Shown here: piece after piece, positions 57,788 through 63,661 of the stretch | Layout: every line of letters begins with the position of its first letter | Position numbering within the stretch: position 1 is the first letter of the stretch | Assembly (NCBI GenBank): GCA_934597725.1 | Contig: CAKTSK010000011.1 | Coordinates: forward strand, 1-63,661 | Reading direction: 5' to 3' | Origin: an uncultured Eubacteriales bacterium | GTDB taxonomy: Bacteria; Bacillota; Clostridia; Oscillospirales; Oscillospiraceae | Length of the DNA stretch: 63,661 nucleotides | Made by a program: the position numbers and the translations under genes | The notes under the pieces: model-generated | Told to the model about the DNA's origin: nothing | What the model saw: only the letters and a program-made list of their open reading frames with translations | Databases searched by the model: none

Positions 57788-57943
57788 CGGACAGACCTCC
57801 TTTTTCGGATACTATACCATGAAGAATGCAAAAAAGGAATGGATCTATGGGCTTCTGTGTCTTGATTTTTTCGGGCGGCGGCGGTTCAATAAAGGAAAGA
57901 AAAGCCCAAGCGCTGCGGCGCAGCCAGGAAGGAGAGGGACGCG

Positions 57944-58720
57944 ATGGGAATGAAGATCAGTGTATTATATCTGGGGAAGATGGAGTTTCCCAAATACCGG
58001 CTGGTGGCCTGCCCGGACGAGGAGGAAATGGTTTGTTCTCCGGCGGTGGCGCTGCTGATCCAGCACCCCACCCTGGGCAACATTCTGTATGATACGGGGA
58101 ACTGTGAGGATTTCTCTGCGGTGTATACCCCAGAAATGCTCCACGACTATCCCATCACAGAGATGGTGACCATCCGTCAAGCGCTGGCGGACAAGGGGCT
58201 GACCCCTGGGGACATCGACTGGATCATTTTGTCTCACCTGCATTTCGACCATGCCGGCGGGCTGAAGCATTTTGTGGGGACCAAGGCCATTGAGCGGGTC
58301 ATCGTCTCGGAGGCGGACCTGAAACAGGCTTGGTGGAGCGTGACCACCGGCAGCGGCGGGGCCTACATCCGGTCGCTGTTCGACGTGGAGGGCATCCGCT
58401 TCCGGACCATTTGCGAGGACACCCGGCTGGCAGACGATGTGACCCTGTTCCTTCAGGAGGCCCACACGCCCGGAGTCATTGGGATGCGCCTGAAAACGGA
58501 ACACCACGGGACCATCCTCACCACCAGCGACGCCGTTTACACGGCAGAGAGCTATGAGAAGGCCCTTCCGCCCGGGGGGACCATCAACAAGACCACCGAC
58601 GAGTTTTTTCAGAACCTTGCCTATATCCGGAAGATGCAGCAGGAGTATGATGCGACCCTTCTCTTTGGCCATGACTACGACCAGATCCTGGCGTGGGCGG
58701 CCAGAGGGGAGATCGACTGA
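57944..58720 (+). CDS. MBL-fold hydrolase, N-acyl homoserine lactonase-like
   Basis: The 258-residue metallo-beta-lactamase-fold protein has the dinuclear zinc motif SHLHFDHAGG (about residues 98-107), a later His in QEAHTPG, and FGHDYDQ near the C-terminus. Layout and size resemble AiiA-type lactonases, but the substrate could be any ester or lactone. ATG 57944 follows GGAGAGGGACGCG; ATG 57950 is an alternative. It is divergent from a LysR regulator, which may control it. It is followed by a very long perfect hairpin. Confidence 0.88.
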   Translation: MGMKISVLYLGKMEFPKYRLVACPDEEEMVCSPAVALLIQHPTLGNILYDTGNCEDFSAVYTPEMLHDYPITEMVTIRQALADKGLTPGDIDWIILSHLHFDHAGGLKHFVGTKAIERVIVSEADLKQAWWSVTTGSGGAYIRSLFDVEGIRFRTICEDTRLADDVTLFLQEAHTPGVIGMRLKTEHHGTILTTSDAVYTAESYEKALPPGGTINKTTDEFFQNLAYIRKMQQEYDATLLFGHDYDQILAWAARGEID

Positions 58721-58770
58721 TCCCCGTCAAAAAAGCCCGTGCCGAAGCATGGGCTTTTTTGACGGGGATC
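58719..58770. terminator. long bidirectional terminator
   Basis: GATCCCCGTCAAAAAAGCCC, then GTGC, pairs almost perfectly with GCATGGGCTTTTTTGACGGG, then GATC (about 23 pairs, 4-nt loop). The T-run is inside the stem, making it symmetrical. It overlaps the stop of the MBL gene. Confidence 0.88.
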
Positions 58771-58829
58771 GGGGCGGGGAACGCGCGCGTTTTTGTAAGA
58801 TTTTTGCGGGAGATGTTTGGGAAAAAACG

Positions 58830-58858
58830 TTGACAAGTTGTCTGTTTCGTAGTAATAT
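58830..58858 (+). promoter_or_regulatory. promoter of the S10 operon
   Basis: TTGACA (58830-58835), 17-bp spacer, TAATAT (58853-58858), about 270 nt before rpsJ. Confidence 0.9.
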
Positions 58859-58865
58859 AAACGAG

Positions 58866-59128
58866 CGCCTTGAGGGGCGCAGTCTGCGATGATGCGGGAG
58901 ATTGCGGCGCAAGCCGGTAACTTCCGCGGAGTATGTCCGTGAATCGGGCGGCTGGGGAATCTGCTGCATGGCGTATATCGCCATGACAGGAGAGGAAAAA
59001 GCCGGCGAAAATGCCGGTTTTCTTCATGCTTATGGAGTGATACGCACGGTTAAGTGTATTGGATTCCCCACCGTACGGAGCGTGGCAGAAAAAGGACACT
59101 TCGTATGTTTTAGGAGGAAAGCAGCAAC
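58866..59128 (+). promoter_or_regulatory. S10 operon leader
   Basis: No gene; this is an untranslated leader of about 263 nt ending in AGGAGGAAAGC before rpsJ. It contains several GC-rich stems and a terminator-like hairpin, GAAAAAGCCGGC / GCCGGTTTTC (58994-59025), followed by TCTTC. S10 leaders in Bacillota and E. coli are targets for ribosomal protein autoregulation (L4 in E. coli); the hairpin here is a candidate attenuator, but I cannot fold it in full. Confidence 0.6.
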
Positions 59129-59440
59129 ATGGCACAGAATGAAATGATTCGTATCCGTCTGAAGGCCTATGACCATCAGCTTATCGACCAGAGCGCAGAG
59201 AAGATCGTGGAGACCGCCAAGAGAAACGGCGCCACCGTTTCCGGCCCCATCCCCCTGCCCACCAAGAAGGAGGTCGTGACCATCCTTCGCGCCGTCCACA
59301 AGTATAAGGACAGCCGGGAGCAGTTCGAGCGCCGCACCCACAAGCGCCTGATCGACATCAACAATCCCAACCCCAAGACTGTGGAAGCGCTGATGAGCCT
59401 GGACCTGCCCGCCGGTGTGGAAATCGAGATCAAGCTCTGA
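59129..59440 (+). CDS. rpsJ: 30S ribosomal protein S10
   Basis: The 103-residue protein fits S10: IRLKAYDHQLIDQSAEKIVE, then TKKEVVTILR and RRTHKRLIDI. It binds 16S rRNA in the 30S head and is also the NusE antitermination factor. ATG follows TTAGGAGGAAAGCAGCAAC. First gene of the S10 operon; unlike in many Bacillota, no tufA or fusA directly precedes it, and a dedicated promoter is present. Confidence 0.98.
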   Translation: MAQNEMIRIRLKAYDHQLIDQSAEKIVETAKRNGATVSGPIPLPTKKEVVTILRAVHKYKDSREQFERRTHKRLIDINNPNPKTVEALMSLDLPAGVEIEIKL

Positions 59441-59584
59441 TCCCGGCCGGCACCGACACCTGTAACTTTGTGTACCCGCTGCCTGTCGCCTTTCTCGTGA
59501 GACAGGCGGGTCATGTTGACAAACCAATGACAGCCCAATGGTCACGTTTGCCAACCAATAACCTTTTGAAGGAGGAAAACCAAT
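59441..59584 (+). promoter_or_regulatory. rpsJ-rplC spacer with hairpin
   Basis: A 144-nt gap, long for this operon, contains a hairpin CCCG-CTGCCTGTC / GACAGGC-GGG at about 59477-59514 and ends in GAAGGAGG. No small gene is supported in it. Confidence 0.5.
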
Positions 59585-60310
59585 ATGGAAAAGGCCATCA
59601 TCGGCAGAAAGATCGGCATGTCCCAGATCTTTGACGAAGCCGGTAAGGTCATCCCGGTCACTGTCATCGAAGCAGGTCCCTGCGTCGTGGTGCAGAAGAA
59701 GACCGAGGAGAAGGACGGCTACAATGCCGTACAGCTGGGCTTCCAGGACGTGGAGGAACGGAAGCTCACCCAGCCCCAGCAGGGCCACCTGAAGAAGGCT
59801 GGCGTCCCCATGAAGAAAGTCCTGAAGGAGTTCAAGCTGGATAAGGCAGCTGAGATGAACGTGGGCGACGAGGTCAAGGCAGACGCCTTCGCCAAGGGCG
59901 ACCACATCGACGTCACCGGCATCAGCAAGGGCAAGGGCTTCCAGGGCGTCATCAAGCGCTGGAACGCCGGCCGCGGCCGGATGACCCACGGCGGCGGCCC
60001 CGTCCACCGTCATGCAGGCTCCATGGGCTCCGGTACCGATCCTTCCCGGATCTTCAAGGGCAAGATCGGCGCAGGCCACATGGGCGCCGAGCAGGTCACC
60101 GTGCAGAACCTGGACGTGGTGAGCGTGGACCCCGAGTTTAACCTGATCGCCGTTTGCGGCGCAGTTCCCGGCCCCAAGGGCGGCATCGTTTACCTGAAGT
60201 CTACCGTGAAGAACATCCGGGAGAAGAAGGGCGAGGCCGGCACCAGCGTCAACCCGCAGAAGGCTTCCGCACGTGCCAACCCCCAGAAGGCATCCGCCAG
60301 AAACCGGTAA
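59585..60310 (+). CDS. rplC: 50S ribosomal protein L3
   Basis: The 241-residue protein starts IIGRKIGMSQIFDEAG and has the conserved KGKGFQGVIKRW, GGGPVHRHAGSMGS and KGKIGAGHMG loops that reach the peptidyl transferase centre. It is about 30 residues longer than usual because of a C-terminal tail with a tandem duplication NPQKASARA/NPQKASARN (DNA 60251-60304). Start has TTTGAAGGAGGAAAACCAAT upstream. Followed by rplD. Confidence 0.98.
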   Translation: MEKAIIGRKIGMSQIFDEAGKVIPVTVIEAGPCVVVQKKTEEKDGYNAVQLGFQDVEERKLTQPQQGHLKKAGVPMKKVLKEFKLDKAAEMNVGDEVKADAFAKGDHIDVTGISKGKGFQGVIKRWNAGRGRMTHGGGPVHRHAGSMGSGTDPSRIFKGKIGAGHMGAEQVTVQNLDVVSVDPEFNLIAVCGAVPGPKGGIVYLKSTVKNIREKKGEAGTSVNPQKASARANPQKASARNR

Positions 60311-60329
60311 GGAAAGGAGAGTTTGAGCA

Positions 60330-60950
60330 ATGCCTAAAGCAAATGTCTATAATATGGCTGGCCAGCAGGTCGGCGAGGTGGAACTCTCCGAGGGCGTTTT
60401 CGGCGTAGAACCCAACGAGCCCGCCGTCCATGCCGTCGTGGTCAACCACCTGGCAAATTGCCGTCAGGGTACCCAGAGCGCCCTGACCCGCGCCGAAGTG
60501 TCCGGCGGCGGCAGAAAGCCCTGGAGACAGAAGGGGACCGGCCACGCCCGTCAGGGCAGCACCCGTGCGCCCCAGTGGACCCACGGCGGCATCGTCTTTG
60601 CCCCCAAGCCCAGAGATTACAGCTATCGCGTCAACCGCAAGCTGAAGAGACTGGCTCTGAAGTCCGTCCTGTCCGCCAAGGCCGCCAGCGGCGACCTGCT
60701 GGTGGTGGACGATCTGGCTCTGGACGCCATCAAGACCAAGAGCATCCAGGCCTTCCTGGACGCTGTGAGCGCCGGTAAGACCATCTTCGTGACTGCCGAG
60801 GTCAACGAAAATGTTTACAAGTCCGCACGGAACATCCCCGGTGTCTCCACCACCACCGCCAAGATCCTCAGCGTCTACGACATCGTCAACGCCGAGAAGC
60901 TGGTCGTCGACCAGAAGGCGCTGGCTATCATCGAGGAGGTGTTCGCATGA
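60330..60950 (+). CDS. rplD: 50S ribosomal protein L4
   Basis: The 206-residue protein has the characteristic RQGTQSALTRAEVSGGG and KPWRQKGTGHARQGS loop that lines the exit tunnel, followed by PQWTHGGIVF. L4 often autoregulates S10 operons. ATG follows AAGGAAAGGAGAG. Its stop overlaps the rplW start by 4 nt. Confidence 0.98.
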   Translation: MPKANVYNMAGQQVGEVELSEGVFGVEPNEPAVHAVVVNHLANCRQGTQSALTRAEVSGGGRKPWRQKGTGHARQGSTRAPQWTHGGIVFAPKPRDYSYRVNRKLKRLALKSVLSAKAASGDLLVVDDLALDAIKTKSIQAFLDAVSAGKTIFVTAEVNENVYKSARNIPGVSTTTAKILSVYDIVNAEKLVVDQKALAIIEEVFA

Positions 60951-61243
60951 AGACAGCATACGACATCATCAGACGCCCTGTGATCACCGAGCAGTCCATG
61001 GCCGATACCGAGCAGAAGAAGTACGTCTTCGAGGTGGCCAAGGACGCCACCAAGATCGAGATCGCCAAGGCCGTGGAAGAGGTCTTCGGCGTGAAGGTCA
61101 CCAAGGTCAACACCCTGCGCGTGACCGGCAAGCTCAAGCGCACCGGGCGCTATCCCGCCGGGCGTCGTCCCAGCTGGAAAAAGGCAGTGGTCACCCTGTC
61201 TGACGATTCCAAGTCCATCGAGTTCTTCGAGGGAATGGCATAA
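60947..61243 (+). CDS. rplW: 50S ribosomal protein L23
   Basis: The 98-residue protein has the signature IIRRPVITEQSM and KYVFEVAKDATKIEIAKAVE, and the late loop GKLKRTGRYPAGRRPSWKKA. L23 lies at the tunnel exit and binds SRP and trigger factor. The start overlaps the rplD stop (ATGA). Confidence 0.98.
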   Translation: MKTAYDIIRRPVITEQSMADTEQKKYVFEVAKDATKIEIAKAVEEVFGVKVTKVNTLRVTGKLKRTGRYPAGRRPSWKKAVVTLSDDSKSIEFFEGMA

Positions 61244-61257
61244 GGAGGTAATGCACA

Positions 61258-62094
61258 ATGGCGATTAAGAGCTACAAGCCCACAACGCCGGCCCGTCGTA
61301 ACATGACGGTGTCCGCGTTTGACGGCATCGATAAAAAGGCCAAGCCGGAGCGCAGCCTGACCGAGACCCTCAAGAAGAACGCAGGGCGCAACAGCTACGG
61401 CCGCATCACCGTGCGCCACCGCGGCGGCGGCAACAAGCGCAAGTATCGTATCATCGACTTTAAGCGCGACAAGATGGATATGCCCGCTACCGTGCTGCGC
61501 CTGGAGTATGACCCCAACCGCAGCGCCAACATCGCCCTGGTCCAGTATGAGGACGGCGAGAAGAGATACATCCTGGCTCCCGTGGGTCTGAAGGCCGGCG
61601 ACCAGGTCCTCTCCTCCGCGGCAGCCGACATCAAGCCCGGCAACTGCCTGCCCCTGGCAAACATCCCCACTGGTACCGTCATCCACAACATCGAGCTGTA
61701 TCCCGGCAAGGGCGCCCAGCTGGTCCGTTCCGCCGGCACCTCTGCCCAGCTCATGGCCAAGGAAGGCGACCAGGCCCAGATCCGGATGCCCTCCGGCGAG
61801 GTGCGCATCGTGCGCCTGAACTGCAAGGCCTCCATCGGCCAGGTCGGCAACATCGATCACGAGAACATCTCCATCGGTAAGGCCGGCCGGAAGCGTCACA
61901 TGGGTTGGAGACCCACCGTTCGCGGCTCTGTTATGAACCCCAACGACCACCCCCACGGCGGCGGCGAGGGCAAGTCCCCCGTTGGTCGTCCCGGGCCTGT
62001 TACCCCTTGGGGCAAGCCGGCCATGGGCTATAAGACGCGGAAGAAGAAGAACCGCACTGACAAGTTTATTGTCAAGCGCCGCAACGCGAAGTAA
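61258..62094 (+). CDS. rplB: 50S ribosomal protein L2
   Basis: The 278-residue protein starts IKSYKPTTPARRNMTV, has RNSYGRITVRHRGGGNKRKY and the C-terminal NPNDHPHGGGEGKSPVGRPG region with the conserved His near the peptidyl transferase centre. ATG follows TAAGGAGGTAATGCACA. Length normal. Confidence 0.98.
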   Translation: MAIKSYKPTTPARRNMTVSAFDGIDKKAKPERSLTETLKKNAGRNSYGRITVRHRGGGNKRKYRIIDFKRDKMDMPATVLRLEYDPNRSANIALVQYEDGEKRYILAPVGLKAGDQVLSSAAADIKPGNCLPLANIPTGTVIHNIELYPGKGAQLVRSAGTSAQLMAKEGDQAQIRMPSGEVRIVRLNCKASIGQVGNIDHENISIGKAGRKRHMGWRPTVRGSVMNPNDHPHGGGEGKSPVGRPGPVTPWGKPAMGYKTRKKKNRTDKFIVKRRNAK

Positions 62095-62112
62095 GGAGGA
62101 GGCAGGTAAACT

Positions 62113-62385
62113 ATGAGCAGAAGCATCAAGAAAGGCCCGTTTTGCGCCCCCGAGCTTCTTAAGCGGGTCAATGAAATGAATGAGTCCGGCGACAAAAAGG
62201 TGCTCAAGACCTGGAGCAGAGCCTCCACCATCTTCCCCGCCTTCGTCGGCCACACCATCGCCGTCCACGACGGCCGCAAGCACGTGCCCGTCTATGTCAC
62301 CGAGGACATGGTCGGCCACAAGCTGGGTGAGTTTGCCCCCACCCGGCACTTCCGCGGCCACGCCGGCAGCAAGACTGGTAAGTAA
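62113..62385 (+). CDS. rpsS: 30S ribosomal protein S19
   Basis: The 90-residue protein has the core SIKKGPFCAPELLKRV, then TWSRASTIFPAFVGHTIAVH and the end LGEFAPTRHFRGHAGSKTGK. ATG follows AAGGAGGAGGCAGGTAAAC. Confidence 0.98.
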   Translation: MSRSIKKGPFCAPELLKRVNEMNESGDKKVLKTWSRASTIFPAFVGHTIAVHDGRKHVPVYVTEDMVGHKLGEFAPTRHFRGHAGSKTGK

Positions 62386-62400
62386 GGAGGAGAGAGAACG

Positions 62401-62736
62401 ATGGTAGCAAAAGCGCACGCAAAATATCTGCGGATCTCTCCCCGTAAGGTGAAGATCGTCGCGGACCTGATCCGCGGGAAGAGCCTGGCTCAGGCCACCG
62501 GCATCCTGCTGACCACCCCCAAGGCAGCTTCCGAGCCCCTGCTGAAGCTGCTCAAGAGCGCGGCAGCCAACGCGGAGAACAACCACAAGATGGACCCCGA
62601 GAAGCTCTATGTCTCCGAGGTCTTTGCGACCCCCGGCCCCATCATCAAGCGCATCATGCCCCGCGCCCAGGGCCGTGCCTATCGCATCAATAAGAGAACC
62701 TCTCACGTCACCCTCGCCGTGGCGGAGAAGGAATAA
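62401..62736 (+). CDS. rplV: 50S ribosomal protein L22
   Basis: The 111-residue protein starts AKAHAKYLRISPRKVKIVAD and ends in the exit-tunnel hairpin region AQGRAYRINKRTSHVTLAVA. Erythromycin-resistance loop sequence appears wild-type in outline. ATG follows AAGGAGGAGAGAACG. Confidence 0.98.
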   Translation: MVAKAHAKYLRISPRKVKIVADLIRGKSLAQATGILLTTPKAASEPLLKLLKSAAANAENNHKMDPEKLYVSEVFATPGPIIKRIMPRAQGRAYRINKRTSHVTLAVAEKE

Positions 62737-62751
62737 GGGAGGAGGCAGAAT

Positions 62752-63585
62752 ATGGGACAGAAAGTTAATCCCCACGGCCTGCGCGTGGGTGTCATCAAGG
62801 ACTGGGACTCTCGCTGGTATGCCCGCAACGAAAAAGTGGGCGACCTGGTCGTGGAAGACTATAACCTGCGGAAGTACCTGAAGAAGACCCTGTACTCCGC
62901 CGGTATCCCCAAGATCGAGATCGAGCGCGACAACGCCAAGATCAAGATCTACCTGCACTGCGCCCGTCCCGGCGTGGTCATCGGCAAGGGCGGCACCGAG
63001 ATCGAGCGCCTGCGCCTGGAGCTGGAGAAGAAGCTGGGCAAGCCCGTGGTGCTGAACATCGTGGAGGTCAAGACCCCCGACACCGACGCACAGCTGGTGG
63101 CGGAGAACATCGCCCAGCAGCTGGAGAAGCGCATCTCCTTCCGCCGGGCCATGAAGAACTGCATGGGCCGCGCCATGCGCATGGGCGCCCGCGGCATCAA
63201 GGTCATGTGCTCCGGCCGTCTGGGCGGCGCCGAGATCGCCCGCAGCGAGTGCTATCACGATGGCACCATCCCCCTGCAGACCATCCGCGCCGACATCGAC
63301 TATGGCTTTGCTGAGGCTGCCACCACTTACGGCCGCATCGGCATCAAGGTCTGGATCTACAAGGGCGAGGTCCTGAGCCAGACCCTGCGCACCACCCCCC
63401 GCACCCTGGACACCAAGAACTTCAAGGAGCGCCCCGATCGTCCCCGCCGCCGCGACGGCAGAGGCGGATACAACCGCGACCGCAAGCCCGGCTATGGCAA
63501 CCGTCCGCAGGGTGGTTATAACAACAACCGTGGTCCCCGGCCCGCAGCCGGCGGATCTGCTCCCAAGGAAGGAGGCAAAGCCTAA
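62752..63585 (+). CDS. rpsC: 30S ribosomal protein S3
   Basis: The 277-residue protein starts GQKVNPHGLRVGVIKDW, has a KH domain (RPGVVIGKGGTEIERLRLEL) and the C-terminal GRLGGAEIARSE. Usual bacterial S3 has 210-230 residues; here about 55 extra residues form an Arg/Gly/Asn-rich, disordered tail (RPRRRDGRGGYNRDRKPGYG and on). The stop overlaps the rplP start. Confidence 0.98.
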   Translation: MGQKVNPHGLRVGVIKDWDSRWYARNEKVGDLVVEDYNLRKYLKKTLYSAGIPKIEIERDNAKIKIYLHCARPGVVIGKGGTEIERLRLELEKKLGKPVVLNIVEVKTPDTDAQLVAENIAQQLEKRISFRRAMKNCMGRAMRMGARGIKVMCSGRLGGAEIARSECYHDGTIPLQTIRADIDYGFAEAATTYGRIGIKVWIYKGEVLSQTLRTTPRTLDTKNFKERPDRPRRRDGRGGYNRDRKPGYGNRPQGGYNNNRGPRPAAGGSAPKEGGKA

Positions 63586-63661
63586 TGCTGCTGCCGAAGA
63601 GAGTCAAATATCGCCGCGTGCACCGTGGCCGCCTGAAGGGCAAGGCCACCCGCGGCAACAC
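63585..63661 (+). CDS. rplP: 50S ribosomal protein L16, N-terminal fragment
   Basis: The gene runs off the right edge. The 25 visible residues, MLLPKRVKYRRVHRGRLKGK, then ATRGN, are the L16 N-terminus. ATG overlaps the rpsC stop (TAATG). Confidence 0.97.
   Translation, partial: MLLPKRVKYRRVHRGRLKGKATRGN

Overview
The window is a GC-rich stretch of a Bacillota (Clostridia) chromosome, most like the Oscillospiraceae (Flavonifractor/Intestinimonas-type gut anaerobes). The evidence is AGGAGG-type ribosome binding sites with many GTG/TTG starts, Gram-positive Pho boxes, collagen-like surface proteins, a split glycine decarboxylase (gcvPA/gcvPB) and TIGR03915/TIGR03916 genes. Genus cannot be fixed from the sequence alone. 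Almost all of it is densely packed core genome. Two AT-richer patches (about 42.6-43.5 kb and 55.9-56.9 kb) look accessory.

Layout. 0-2.3 kb: end of a lysine operon (dapA'-dapB-lysA). 2.3-8.3 kb: a MATE exporter divergent from its likely MerR regulator, an EamA transporter, a membrane-anchored XRE regulator and murI. 8.5-9.1 kb: the 5' part of a Cys/Pro-rich collagen-like gene. 9.1-15.2 kb: a cell-surface cluster (SLH-SGNH protein, SGNH lipoprotein, DUF4358-like lipoprotein, MBOAT acyltransferase, DHHW protein, small lipoprotein). 15.3-18.7 kb: a LytS-type kinase, a REC-winged-helix regulator and a solitary large serine recombinase. 18.8-28.3 kb: a phosphate regulon (phoP-phoR-HD protein, pstSCAB-phoU, Na/Pi cotransporter) with three matching Pho-box promoters. 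28.4-29.4 kb: the 3' part of a collagen-like gene with no start. 29.5-31.7 kb: a glycosyltransferase and a DUF1835/DUF3658 protein. 31.7-38.2 kb: an alcohol dehydrogenase, an AspT-like transporter and gcvPB-gcvPA on the minus strand, divergent from a second MerR regulator. 38.3-42.6 kb: asnS, a PNPOx-like protein, udk, prfC. 42.8-49.8 kb: a secreted protein, a second MATE exporter, a CNNM/CBS protein, a DNA-repair pair behind a LexA-like box, an old-yellow-enzyme homologue. 50-55.5 kb: rarD, a CPBP protease, sfsA, glpK, pepT. 55.5-55.9 kb: tRNA-Met, -Glu, -Val. 55.9-56.9 kb: an AT-rich XRE locus and a candidate small RNA. 56.9-58.7 kb: a LysR regulator and an MBL hydrolase. From 58.8 kb: the S10 ribosomal protein operon, running off the window in rplP.

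Main points for follow-up. (1) The collagen-like genes at 8.5 kb (truncated 3') and 28.4 kb (truncated 5', directly behind a terminator) end in inverted copies of one roughly 25-bp sequence. They would join in frame if the 19.4 kb between them were removed, and a serine recombinase lies inside that interval. (2) Three Pho promoters share one 11-bp-phased repeat design. (3) Two MerR regulators each face a divergent promoter with a 19-bp spacer and a dyad; one of these drives a glycine decarboxylase/transporter/dehydrogenase operon that lacks gcvT and gcvH. (4) A twin-palindrome XRE locus controls a small, frameshifted secreted-protein gene. (5) An orphan promoter plus terminator predicts a small RNA of about 80 nt.
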